Assembly: GCF_002238045.1 (NCBI RefSeq)
Contig: NZ_NBYO01000001.1
Span: forward strand, 1-64,000
Source of the DNA: Notoacmeibacter marinus
Lineage (GTDB): Bacteria; Pseudomonadota; Alphaproteobacteria; Rhizobiales; Rhizobiaceae
Direction of reading: 5' to 3'
Length of the DNA stretch: 64,000 bases
Shown: piece after piece, positions 9,354 to 17,936 of the stretch
Layout: every line of letters begins with the position of its first letter
Numbering within the stretch: the first letter of the stretch is position 1
Notes under the pieces: generated by a model
What the model was told of the DNA's origin: nothing
What the model saw: the letters and a program-made list of their open reading frames with translations, nothing else
The model's database searches: none
Position numbers and translations under genes: made by a program

Positions 9354-9988
9354 CAGGTCAGGATCTTTGCTTCCGTGACAGACTGGACCTCTTCAAGGCT
9401 GTTGCCCTCGGTCAGTTCGACCAGCCGGAAGCCGTCCGGCGTCACGTCGAGCACAGCCAGATCGGTATAGACGCGACTGACCACGCCGAGGCCGGTGAGC
9501 GGATAGGTGCATTCCTTCAGGAGCTTCGGGCTGCCGTCGCGGTCGACGTGCTTCATCATGACGAGCACGGTCGGCACGCCGACGACGAGGTCCATGGCCC
9601 CGCCCACTGCCGGTGGAAACTTTTCGTCTAACGTCGCCCAGTTGGCCAGATCGCCGTTTTCTGCAACCTGGTACGCGCCGAGGACGGCGATATCGATATG
9701 GCCGCCGCGCATCATCGCGAAACTGTCGGAGTGCTCGAAAAAGGCCGCGCCCGGTGCAGTGGTGATATAGCGCTTGCTGGCGTCGATCAGTTCGAGATCT
9801 TCGGTGCCCTTTTCGGGGGTCGGGCCGACGCCGAGAATGCCGTTTTCTGAATGATAGATGACCTCGCGGCCTTCCGGCACATGGCCCGAAACGTGGGTCG
9901 GCTTGCCAATGCCCAGATTGACGTAGGAGCCGTCCGGAATGTCCTGCGCCACGCGCGCCGCCAACTGGCTGTCGATCAGGGACTTCAT
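9353..9988 (-). CDS. 3-oxoacid/3-oxoadipate-type CoA transferase, subunit B
   Basis: Family I CoA transferase beta subunit (211 residues). The active-site glutamate motif SENGILGVG is visible near residue 47, preceded by NLGIGKPTHVSGHVPEG, both close to the PcaJ/ScoB pattern. With subunit A it moves CoA from succinyl-CoA or another donor onto an imported acid. Its start overlaps the end of subunit A by four bases (ATGA), normal for a stoichiometric A/B pair. The substrate is not determined by sequence. The linked TAXI transporter suggests the substrate is an imported carboxylate. Confidence 0.9.
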   Translation of the reverse strand: MKSLIDSQLAARVAQDIPDGSYVNLGIGKPTHVSGHVPEGREVIYHSENGILGVGPTPEKGTEDLELIDASKRYITTAPGAAFFEHSDSFAMMRGGHIDIAVLGAYQVAENGDLANWATLDEKFPPAVGGAMDLVVGVPTVLVMMKHVDRDGSPKLLKECTYPLTGLGVVSRVYTDLAVLDVTPDGFRLVELTEGNSLEEVQSVTEAKILT

Positions 9989-10650
9989 GGCCGTACCCCG
10001 TATTCCACGACGCTCTGGACGAAAATGCCGGGCGTTACCACCGTTTCCGGATCGAGCGGCGTATCCGACAGATGCCGCACCTCAACGATGGCGTGTCTGG
10101 CGGCGGTCGCCATGACCGGGTTGAAGTTGCGGGCGGTGGCGTGGAAGCTGAGGTTGCCCCATTTGTCGCCGCGCTCTGCCCTCAACAGGGCAAAATCGGC
10201 GTGCAGGGGCGCTTCCATCACATAGCCGCGTCCGTCGATGATCCTGGTTTCCTTACCCTCGGCCAGTAGCGTGCCGTAAGCCGTCGGGGTTAGAAAACCG
10301 CCGAGACCCGCGCCCGCCGCGCGAATGCGCTCGGCCAGCGTACCCTGAGGCACGACCTCCAGTTCGATCTCGCCGGCCTCGTAGCGCCGTTCGAACCAGA
10401 CGGACCCGGGCGAGCGCGGGTAGGAGCAGATCACCTTGGCCACCATGCCAGCCTTCAGCAGCTTGGCGATGCCGGTTTCTTCCGCGCCCGCATTGTTGGA
10501 AATAACGGTCAGCCCGCTCACTCCCGTTTCCAGCAGGGCGTCGATCAGGCCGAATGGAATGCCGGACGACCCAAAGCCTCCGATCATCAGCGATGCGCCA
10601 TCGGTGATGGGTGCGACGGCACTTGCCAGATCCGCGACGCTCTTATCCAT
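9985..10650 (-). CDS. 3-oxoacid/3-oxoadipate-type CoA transferase, subunit A
   Basis: Family I CoA transferase alpha subunit, 221 residues. GGFGSSGIPFGLIDALLE, the CoA-binding loop, lies near residue 24, and SNNAGAEETGIAKLL follows, as in PcaI/ScoA. The gene starts 16 bases after the TRAP permease stop and overlaps subunit B by four bases. It probably activates the acid brought in by the adjacent TAXI transporter so that the downstream dehydrogenase can act on the CoA ester. Whether the acid is an oxoacid or a plain carboxylate cannot be told. Confidence 0.9.
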   Translation of the reverse strand: MDKSVADLASAVAPITDGASLMIGGFGSSGIPFGLIDALLETGVSGLTVISNNAGAEETGIAKLLKAGMVAKVICSYPRSPGSVWFERRYEAGEIELEVVPQGTLAERIRAAGAGLGGFLTPTAYGTLLAEGKETRIIDGRGYVMEAPLHADFALLRAERGDKWGNLSFHATARNFNPVMATAARHAIVEVRHLSDTPLDPETVVTPGIFVQSVVEYGVRP

Positions 10651-10666
10651 CTGCGTATCGTCTTCC

Positions 10667-12625
10667 TTATGCCTGTGCGGCGCTTTTGCGCCAGCCGATT
10701 CCGTAATTGATCGCGATCACCGCGGCCAGGACGCCACCCCCGATCAGGCTCGTCAACAGTTCCGGGACGATAATGAGGATACCGCCGATGCCGAAAGCGA
10801 CGCGGCTCACGGCGCCGATCTTTCCGACCCTGTAGACCCATCCTTCGAAGGCGGAGGTGATCGCCCAGATCGCCACAAGCGTCAGCGCAATGCGCTCCAC
10901 GATCTCAAGCCATGTACCGTGCATGATGAGCGCGGGATCGTAGACGAAGATGAAGGGCAGCACAAAGAGTGGCATTCCGAGACGCATGGCGTGGAAACCG
11001 GTCTGCATCGGCTTCGACCCGGCGACATTGGCGGCGGTGATGGCGGCGAGCGCCACCGGCGGCGTGATGTATGACAGCATGCCCCAGTAGAGGATGAAGA
11101 GGTGGCTGGCGATCGGGTTCAGCCCCGCCTGCACCAGCGCCGGGGCGAGAAGGATCGACAGGAAGATGTAGCAGGCCGTCACGGTCATTCCCATGCCGAG
11201 AACGAAGCTCGTTACCGCACCGGCGATCAGCATCAGGGCCGTATTACCGCCGGCGTAGAGAAGCAGTTCGCGCGAGAACGCGCCGGCAACGCCGGTATAG
11301 GAGAGCCCGCCAATGACGAGACCGATGCCCGCGAGAACAGCCACAAGAGCCGCGATATTGGTCGAAATGTCGATCAGGAGCGCCTTGGCGCGGCCCAATG
11401 TCATGCGGGTCTCCTTGCGGAAACTCGTCGCGACCAGCATGACCAGTGAGGCATAATAGGGCGAGCGCGCCTCCATGCGCAGGCCCATCAGCACGAAGAT
11501 CAGAACAGCGAGACTCAGAAGATAGGGCCAGCCCTTTTTCAGCACCGGCCAGATCGGCGGGGTTTCGCTGCGCGGCAGCCCCTCCAGTCCGCGCCGGGCG
11601 GCATACATGTCTACCTGGAACAAAAGGGCGGCGTAGAAGAGCAGCGCCGGAATGATCGCCGCGATCACAATGGTCGAATATTGCACGCCGAGGAAGGACG
11701 CCATGACGAAAGCGACAGTCCCCATCACTGGCGGCATCAGCGTCGCACCAGTCGACGCGCATGCTTCGATCGCCGCGGCGTAATTGGCCGAATAGCCGAC
11801 ACGGCGCATCGTCGGAATGGAGAAGGGGCCGGAGGTCAGGATGTTGGAGATGACGCTGCCGGATAGCGAGCCCAGAATGCCGGACCCCATCACGGCGACT
11901 TTGGCGGGGCCGCCCCGGCTATGGCCGAGAAGGGCGGAGGCCAGTTCCATGAAGAACTCGCTGCCCTTCGTGGCGACCAGCACCGAGCCGAAAATGACGA
12001 AGCCGATGACCAGTTCCGCCACCACCTGCATGGGGATGCCGATGATCGCCTCGACGCCCAGCACATGGGCGCGGATCGTGCCGATCAGCGAGTATTCCGT
12101 GCCCCACAGGAAACCGGGCATGTAATCGGCGTAAAGGGGATAGGTGCCGAACAGGATCGCCGTGAAGAGCAGGATCGGACCGCCGGCGCGACGAACGCCT
12201 TCAAGAACGAGCAGGATCAGGATCGCCGCCATGACATCGGCGGTCAGCGGAGCATCGTATTCCCAACCGCGCTGGATGATGTCGAGCCCGTGGAAGCCGA
12301 GCCAGCCTCCTGTCACAAGTGCGGCGATGGCCAGAGCCATATCGAACCACCAGAAGCGGGCGGGCTGTTTGGGGCTGAGCGGCAGTGTCAGAAAGGCCAG
12401 AGCCAGGAAAATGCCGATCAGATAATAGAGATAGGCGTTGCCGAGCGGCTGAAATCCAAAAATATTCAGCAGGAACTGCTGGTTAACAGCAAGCGCGACA
12501 CCGATCGCGCCGAGCACCATCACGATGATGCGAATGGCGACATGCCGGGATGGATCGACCGGCTTGTCGAGAGGCGGCGCAATCGCCGCAGGGCCTTCTT
12601 TGCTGCTTTCAGATGCCATCGGCAT
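10667..12625 (-). CDS. TRAP transporter fused permease (TAXI type, DctQM)
   Basis: A polytopic inner-membrane protein of 652 residues. The small (4-helix, DctQ-like) and large (DctM-like) permease parts are joined, as is usual for TAXI-type TRAP systems. Hydrophobic segments run almost continuously from residue 30 to the end. The central part has the DctM-like GSILGS/GSVISNILTSGPFSIP region and MPPVMGTVAFVMASF. Sodium-driven uptake of a carboxylate bound by the adjacent periplasmic protein is expected. The start is uncertain: ATGs at 12625 and 12619 and a TTG at 12631 are close together with no strong ribosome-binding site. I use 12625. Confidence 0.93.
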   Translation of the reverse strand: MPMASESSKEGPAAIAPPLDKPVDPSRHVAIRIIVMVLGAIGVALAVNQQFLLNIFGFQPLGNAYLYYLIGIFLALAFLTLPLSPKQPARFWWFDMALAIAALVTGGWLGFHGLDIIQRGWEYDAPLTADVMAAILILLVLEGVRRAGGPILLFTAILFGTYPLYADYMPGFLWGTEYSLIGTIRAHVLGVEAIIGIPMQVVAELVIGFVIFGSVLVATKGSEFFMELASALLGHSRGGPAKVAVMGSGILGSLSGSVISNILTSGPFSIPTMRRVGYSANYAAAIEACASTGATLMPPVMGTVAFVMASFLGVQYSTIVIAAIIPALLFYAALLFQVDMYAARRGLEGLPRSETPPIWPVLKKGWPYLLSLAVLIFVLMGLRMEARSPYYASLVMLVATSFRKETRMTLGRAKALLIDISTNIAALVAVLAGIGLVIGGLSYTGVAGAFSRELLLYAGGNTALMLIAGAVTSFVLGMGMTVTACYIFLSILLAPALVQAGLNPIASHLFILYWGMLSYITPPVALAAITAANVAGSKPMQTGFHAMRLGMPLFVLPFIFVYDPALIMHGTWLEIVERIALTLVAIWAITSAFEGWVYRVGKIGAVSRVAFGIGGILIIVPELLTSLIGGGVLAAVIAINYGIGWRKSAAQA

Positions 12626-12692
12626 ATCCAAATCTGACAGGGAAGACCCCCGGACGGGCGATGCCGAGCCGGGGGCCGAAGGAGCGCGACAC

Positions 12693-13823
12693 TCAGTTCA
12701 GGCCGGCAGCGACCTCGGCGCGCTTGGCCATCCAGGCTTCGGTATAGTCCTCTTCGCTCATGCTCTCATTTTGAGGTTTGAACTCTTCCCAAGCCTTCGC
12801 CATGGCATCCATCCGCTCGATACGCTTCTGGTTCCAGACTTCGTCCTCATCGGTCCAGATACCCTTTTCCTTGAGGTAGCGAACCGCGCCCTCGTGGAAA
12901 GGCACGTCGATGGCCGGCTTACCGGACATATCGAGAGACCAGCGCTTCATCGCGGCGGTGCCGTCCTTGTAGAGGTCGTAGGTTTCATCCAGCGCCTTGA
13001 TGAAGGCGTAGACTTCGTCCGCCGACTTCTCAGCGGTCGTCGTGATGACCGGATAGCGGTAGGCCGCCATCTTGGCGATTTCGCCTTCCGGCAGACCAGC
13101 CGCTACATCCTCATCGGACGGCGCCATGATCGGCAGCACCTTTAGAAGCTTGTCCCAGCCTTCCTTGTTGTCCGCCTCGAGCGGCGCATACTGAATGCCA
13201 CGCGGGCTTTCGGCCAGTTCGTAGAGCTGGCTGGTGGTGGGCGTGGTGCAGGTGGCGTCGGATTCGTTGCGCGTCATCGACGACATGGCCGACGAATAGG
13301 TCGGAAAGGTAATCACCTCGACATCGTCCAGGGTCAGCCCACCGAAAGCGAGGATAGCCTCGCACTTCACGTTCACCGAAGGATTGCCGGCGACGAAGGC
13401 GATGCGCTTGCCCCGCGCATCCTCGACGGTGTTGATGCCGGCGTCGCCAGCAGCGATCAGCGTGATACCGGCCGGGCGGCCAGCCACGGCTCGCAGATTG
13501 TGTGGTCCCCAATCGGGCTTGGCGAAATCATATGCGCCTTCGGCTACGAAGAAGGCTTCTGTCGCCAGAAAGGCGTAATCGGCCCGGCCCTGTAGCAGCG
13601 GCTGCAAACGGCCGATGCCGCTGCCCGATGGCTGGATGCGAACGCGCGTGCCGAATTCCCTGCCGAATGCATCGGCGATGGCCGACGCCTCCGCATAGCC
13701 GGCCGAGCCGACATCGTAGGACGTCCAGACCATGGTGCCCGGCAGTTCCTGAGCCGCTGCCGAACCCATCGACAGCGCCATAAGGCCAGCAAGCGCTGCC
13801 CCAAAACGAATTTTGGTGTCCAT
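12693..13823 (-). CDS. TAXI-family TRAP transporter solute-binding protein
   Basis: Periplasmic binding protein of 376 residues. It has an N-terminal signal peptide (hydrophobic LAGLMALSMGSAAA, cleavage after AAA or AQE) and the TAXI hallmarks: SAGYAEASAIADAFG near residue 39, VRIQPSGSGIGRLQPLLQG, and a conserved KRIAFVAGNPSVN segment. The start is ATG at 13823 with GGGAGG 8 bases upstream. It is the first gene of the transporter-CoA-transferase operon, divergent from a LysR gene across 184 bases. The ligand is unknown. Confidence 0.92.
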   Translation of the reverse strand: MDTKIRFGAALAGLMALSMGSAAAQELPGTMVWTSYDVGSAGYAEASAIADAFGREFGTRVRIQPSGSGIGRLQPLLQGRADYAFLATEAFFVAEGAYDFAKPDWGPHNLRAVAGRPAGITLIAAGDAGINTVEDARGKRIAFVAGNPSVNVKCEAILAFGGLTLDDVEVITFPTYSSAMSSMTRNESDATCTTPTTSQLYELAESPRGIQYAPLEADNKEGWDKLLKVLPIMAPSDEDVAAGLPEGEIAKMAAYRYPVITTTAEKSADEVYAFIKALDETYDLYKDGTAAMKRWSLDMSGKPAIDVPFHEGAVRYLKEKGIWTDEDEVWNQKRIERMDAMAKAWEEFKPQNESMSEEDYTEAWMAKRAEVAAGLN

Positions 13824-13959
13824 AATAATCCTCCCGGTGAGCGAAAGTCCGTCGACTAGCCGGTCCTCCTCCGACCGAATGCCAATCTAAGCATGCGCCA
13901 GCACGACAGCACAGTAGAAAATGACCTTCTCTATGTAAAATAGTGTCGGAGTGGCCGGC

Positions 13960-13977
13960 ATAATTCAAATGCATTAT
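13960..13977. promoter_or_regulatory. Candidate LysR operator ATAAT-N8-ATTAT
   Basis: Within the 184-base gap between the TAXI binding-protein gene and the LysR gene, ATAAT (13960-13964) and ATTAT (13973-13977) form an inverted repeat centred 40 bases before the LysR start. It lies in an AT-rich patch in otherwise GC-rich DNA. The arrangement fits a T-N11-A LysR recognition site controlling both directions. It was picked by eye, so it is a candidate only. Confidence 0.4.
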
Positions 13978-14007
13978 AGACATATCAGCGATACAAACGA
14001 GGCATGA

Positions 14008-14934
14008 ATGGAATTCCGCCAGCTTCGCAATTTCATCTATATCGTCGAACTGAACAGCATTACGGCAGCGGCCGAACGCCTGCATATCGCCCAACCTGCC
14101 CTCAGCCGTCAGGTCAAGGCTTTGGAAGAAGAGCTGAATGTATCCCTGCTGCGTCGGCACGGGCGCGGCGTGATGCCGACGGAAGAGGGGATTCAGCTGG
14201 CGCGCCGCGCCAAGGCGATCCTCGACGATCTCGATGAACTGGCCGGCGATATCTCCGGCAGCCGCACACCCTTGAGCGGCACGGTGACGCTCGGACTGCC
14301 GCCGACGGTCGCGGAAATTCTGGCAACGCATCTGATCGAGCGGACGATGCAGACCTTTCCGAACGTCAAACTGCGCATCATTTCCGGTTTCAGCGGTCAT
14401 GTTCAGGACTGGCTGCTGCGAGGAAAGGTCGATCTCGGCGTTGCTTATGAAGGGCAGAAATCGTCATCGATCAGGGCGCAGCCTATCATCATCGAGCGGC
14501 TATTTCTCGTTCAGTCCGCCGATACTGACGGCGCACGAAATGGCGTGCCGGTTTCGACCCGTGAAGCCCTGACGGAACCGCTGATCCTGCCCAATCCCGA
14601 GCACGGGCTGCGCGGGCGTGTCGAAACTATCGCCCATGAGGAGCGGATCGATCTGAACGTCGTGTTGGAGATCGACATCTTGCCGACCATGCTGGATTTC
14701 GTCGGCCGGGGTCTCGGCAGCACCGTTCTGCCACTCGTCAGCGTCACGCCCGATATTCGCGCCGGTCGGCTGATTGCGCGGCCGATCGAGCAGCCGATCA
14801 TCGACAGAACACTCGTTCTGATGACCCCGCTCAATCACCCCGGCTCTCGCCTGACAAGCCGTTTCGCGGCGTTTCTGACTGCCGAAGTGCAGAATATGGT
14901 CACATCGGGCCAATGGCCTGGCACAACGCTTTAG
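14008..14934 (+). CDS. LysR-family transcriptional regulator, divergent from the TAXI operon
   Basis: A 308-residue regulator with the usual N-terminal helix-turn-helix (FRQLRNFIYIVELNSITAAA, then QPALSRQVKALEEEL, residues 2-60) and a substrate-binding domain starting GTVTLGLPPTVAE near residue 90. GAGG precedes the ATG. Its head-to-head position with the TAXI/CoA-transferase operon makes it the likely activator of that operon, with the imported acid or its CoA ester as inducer (inference). It converges with the MaoC-type gene, leaving 34 bases. Confidence 0.9.
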   Translation: MEFRQLRNFIYIVELNSITAAAERLHIAQPALSRQVKALEEELNVSLLRRHGRGVMPTEEGIQLARRAKAILDDLDELAGDISGSRTPLSGTVTLGLPPTVAEILATHLIERTMQTFPNVKLRIISGFSGHVQDWLLRGKVDLGVAYEGQKSSSIRAQPIIIERLFLVQSADTDGARNGVPVSTREALTEPLILPNPEHGLRGRVETIAHEERIDLNVVLEIDILPTMLDFVGRGLGSTVLPLVSVTPDIRAGRLIARPIEQPIIDRTLVLMTPLNHPGSRLTSRFAAFLTAEVQNMVTSGQWPGTTL

Positions 14935-14968
14935 ATTCCACTCGCTATTTCGCATTCGGCGCTCATCG

Positions 14969-15826
14969 TCAGCTTCTGCGCCGAAACAACCCGTTGCCGA
15001 TCACGACCGTATCGCGTTCGACCGCACGGGTCCGGAAGGAGCCATCTTTCCATATTTCGGTGCGCAGCGTCTCGCCCGGAAAGACATGGGCCGTGAAGCG
15101 GGCGTCCATCGCGCCGAAGCGCTCAGCCTCGTAATCGCACAAGACGGCCAGCAGGGCGTGTGCGGCGCATCCGAAGCTGCACAGACCGTGAAGGATGGGC
15201 CGGTCGAAGCCGGCCTCCTGGGCAATGCGGGGATCGAGATGCAGCGGATTGGGATCGCCGTTCCAGCGGTAGTGGAGCGCCTGTTCGGGCCGGGTCGGCG
15301 CCTCGAAGACATGATCCGGCGCGCTGTCGGGCAGGCGATGCGGTTGCCTGACCGGCCCGTCCGGCCCGCCGAAGCCGCCATCGCCCCGCAGAAAGGTCGT
15401 GCCCCGGCAGGTCGCAAGATGCGTTCCTTCATCGGCGTCGCGAACCGTCTTCTCATAGTAGAGCAGCGCGCCCCTGCCCTCGCCCTTGTCGACCAGCCCG
15501 GTCACGCGGGTCTTGGCGATCACGGTTCCTTCGAGCGGGATCGGACGGTGGATCGTCATGCCCTGCTCGCCATGGACGATCCTGACGGCATCGACCCCGG
15601 TGGCCGGATCGCTGAGCCAGAAGCCGGGATGGCCCAGAACGTTGACGATGGCCGGCATGACGCGGCAATCATCTGACCGCGCACCGACATAGGCGAGCTG
15701 GCGCAAATCCATCGGGTCCTGTCCGAGACCGACCGAAAGGCCGTAGCGCGCCACCTCCTCCGGGCCGTAGGTCTGGCGGGCCTCCGGAATGTCGAAATTC
15801 ATCAGATGATCGTAATCAATGGTCAT
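14969..15826 (-). CDS. MaoC-family (hydratase 2 type) enoyl-CoA hydratase
   Basis: A 285-residue double hot-dog protein like the hydratase-2 part of peroxisomal multifunctional enzyme 2: an N-terminal hot-dog (residues 20-150) and a C-terminal MaoC domain with the catalytic motif GDPNPLHLDPRIAQEAGFDR and the following ILHGLCSFG. It would add water to a trans-2-enoyl-CoA to give the (R)-3-hydroxyacyl-CoA. It is the last gene of the leftward operon. Its start lies 11 bases inside the end of the acyl-CoA ligase gene, so the two are translationally linked. Confidence 0.88.
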   Translation of the reverse strand: MTIDYDHLMNFDIPEARQTYGPEEVARYGLSVGLGQDPMDLRQLAYVGARSDDCRVMPAIVNVLGHPGFWLSDPATGVDAVRIVHGEQGMTIHRPIPLEGTVIAKTRVTGLVDKGEGRGALLYYEKTVRDADEGTHLATCRGTTFLRGDGGFGGPDGPVRQPHRLPDSAPDHVFEAPTRPEQALHYRWNGDPNPLHLDPRIAQEAGFDRPILHGLCSFGCAAHALLAVLCDYEAERFGAMDARFTAHVFPGETLRTEIWKDGSFRTRAVERDTVVIGNGLFRRRS

Positions 15827-17936
15827 CGGCGCCCGGCCTCCCGTCGCTCAGTTCGATGACCGCATCGAGTGCATATACCTCTTGCCCTTCGGGCATCGCC
15901 ATCACGGGGTTTAGATCGATGGATTGCAGGCGTTTGCCCGCAGCCGCCGCAAAAACGGAAAGTCGCGAGAGCATCTGCGCCAAGGCGTCGATGTCGACCG
16001 GAGATCTGCCGCGCGCGCCCTGCAGAATTGCCCCACCGCGTATCGAAAGAATCATCTGGCGCGCGGCATCCGGACCGAACGGACAGGCTTTCACGGCCAC
16101 ATCGTCGAGCAGTTCGACGAAGATCCCGCCGAGACCGAACACGGCCACCGGCCCGAAGGTCGGATCGCGATTGATACCCATCAGGCACTCCACCCCGCCC
16201 GACAGTTGTTTCGCGACGAGAATGCCATTGATCGACGCATCCGGCATCTGCTCGGCTACGGCCGCGAGTATCGCAGCATAGGCCGCCCGCACCTCGTCCG
16301 CGCTGCTGATGTTCAATCGCACCGCGCCAATATCGGATTTGTGCGCGATGTCCGGCGACAGGATCTTCATCACCACCGGATAGCCGAGTTCGTCGGCTGC
16401 GTTCACCGCCTCCCCGGCGTCACGCACGGCGCGCTCCGGCGCGCCCGCAATGCCCGCTTGGGCAAGGATCGCCTTGGCGGCGGCTTCGTCCGGGCTGGCG
16501 TCGGGCAGGCTGACCGGCTTCGAAGGCGGCGGAGGTGACGAACGCTCGGCATTGCGCTCCGAACCGAAGCGCAAAACGGCATCGAGCGCGCGCACCGCGC
16601 GGCAGGGGTCGTTGAAGATCAGAATGCCCGCTTCGTCGTAGCGGTTCAGGATTTCCGGATCGCCCAGCGCGCAGAAGGCGATGATCCGGTCGGGATAGGC
16701 CCGGCGAAGCGGTCCCATCGCCTGCAGGATCGCATCCGCCATCGCCTCGCTGCCGGCAACATAGGTCAGGAAACAGAGCACCGCGCCGTATCCGCCATCC
16801 TCCAGCGCCGCATGGGTGAAGCTCTCCAGGAGGGACGGATCGTTCAGCGCCTGCGCCGTGCAATCCAGCGGATTGACCGCCGATGAGTAAGGCAGCAGTT
16901 CTTTCAGCTTCGCCTGCGCGCCATCGGGCATGGGCGGCATGGGCAGGCCGACGCGCTCGGCCTCGTCGCTGGCGACGATGCCCGCGCCGCCGCTGACCGT
17001 GATGATGCCGAGGGAATGCCGCGTCGGGAACACCGTCTTCGATGCCGCGTAGGCAATATCCATCATGGTTTCCGGATCGCGCAGCATGATCGCGCCGTGA
17101 TCGGTCAGAACCGCATCGGCCACCACCGCATCGCCGGTGAGCGACGCCGTATGCGAAGCCGCCGCTTTCGCGCCGACCGCCGAGCGACCGGATTTCAGCG
17201 CCAGAACCGGTTTGCCGGCCTCTCGCGCCGCATCCAGCGCTGCAAGCAGCGCCGGCGCGTCGTTGACCGCCTCCATATAGGTGCAGATCACATCGGTCGT
17301 GTCGCTTTCGGCCATCCAGCGGATGGCGTCGGCGACGGTGATGTCCGCCTCGTTGCCGGTGGTGATCAGGACCGAGCAGCCGAGCCCCCGGTCGCGGGCC
17401 AGCGCGCCGAGATGGGCGCCGAATGCGCCGGACTGACTGGCAATGCCAATATTGCCGAGCTTCGGATAGCCGGTATCGAGCGAGGAGGAGAATGTGCCGA
17501 AATAGCCGGTCGCGACATTGTAGATGCCGAGCGTGTTCGGGCCAAGAAGCCGCATCCCGTATCTGCCGGCGAGCGCGACGAGTTCGCGCTGGGCCGCCTC
17601 GCCATCGGCGCCGGTTTCGGCGAAGCCCGCCGAGAACAGGGTGGCGGCCATGCAGCCCTTGCGGCCGAGCGCTTCGACCGTTTCGGGCACCAGTTTCGCC
17701 GGCACGGCGATCAGCGCCGCTTCCGGCGCTTCCGGCAGGGCGTCGACGCTGGCGTAGCATGGCAGACCCTGGATCGTCTCCCGCTTCGGATTGACCGGCA
17801 GGATGCGCCCTTCGTAACCGGCGTGAAGCATGGCGGCGATCGGCCGTCCGCCGATGCGCGTGACATCGTTCGTCGCGCCGATCACGGCAACCGAACGCGG
17901 CGCGATCAGACCATCGATATGCGGCAGGCCGGTCAT
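15816..17936 (-). CDS. Acyl-CoA synthetase, ADP-forming (acetate-CoA ligase family)
   Basis: A 706-residue fused alpha-beta enzyme. Order of domains: CoA-binding Rossmann domain (SVAVIGATNDVTRIGG, about residue 15), succinyl-CoA-ligase-like domain with GNEADITVADAIRWMAE, then a C-terminal ATP-grasp domain (YPVVMKILSPDIAHKSDIGA) from about residue 490. It forms a CoA ester from a free acid with ATP to ADP. The start is ATG at 17936, overlapping the thiolase stop by four bases; an ATG at 18002 would add 22 residues of shadow sequence. Substrate unknown. Its place in a beta-oxidation-like operon suggests a branched, cyclic or aromatic acid. Confidence 0.9.
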   Translation of the reverse strand: MTGLPHIDGLIAPRSVAVIGATNDVTRIGGRPIAAMLHAGYEGRILPVNPKRETIQGLPCYASVDALPEAPEAALIAVPAKLVPETVEALGRKGCMAATLFSAGFAETGADGEAAQRELVALAGRYGMRLLGPNTLGIYNVATGYFGTFSSSLDTGYPKLGNIGIASQSGAFGAHLGALARDRGLGCSVLITTGNEADITVADAIRWMAESDTTDVICTYMEAVNDAPALLAALDAAREAGKPVLALKSGRSAVGAKAAASHTASLTGDAVVADAVLTDHGAIMLRDPETMMDIAYAASKTVFPTRHSLGIITVSGGAGIVASDEAERVGLPMPPMPDGAQAKLKELLPYSSAVNPLDCTAQALNDPSLLESFTHAALEDGGYGAVLCFLTYVAGSEAMADAILQAMGPLRRAYPDRIIAFCALGDPEILNRYDEAGILIFNDPCRAVRALDAVLRFGSERNAERSSPPPPSKPVSLPDASPDEAAAKAILAQAGIAGAPERAVRDAGEAVNAADELGYPVVMKILSPDIAHKSDIGAVRLNISSADEVRAAYAAILAAVAEQMPDASINGILVAKQLSGGVECLMGINRDPTFGPVAVFGLGGIFVELLDDVAVKACPFGPDAARQMILSIRGGAILQGARGRSPVDIDALAQMLSRLSVFAAAAGKRLQSIDLNPVMAMPEGQEVYALDAVIELSDGRPGADDH

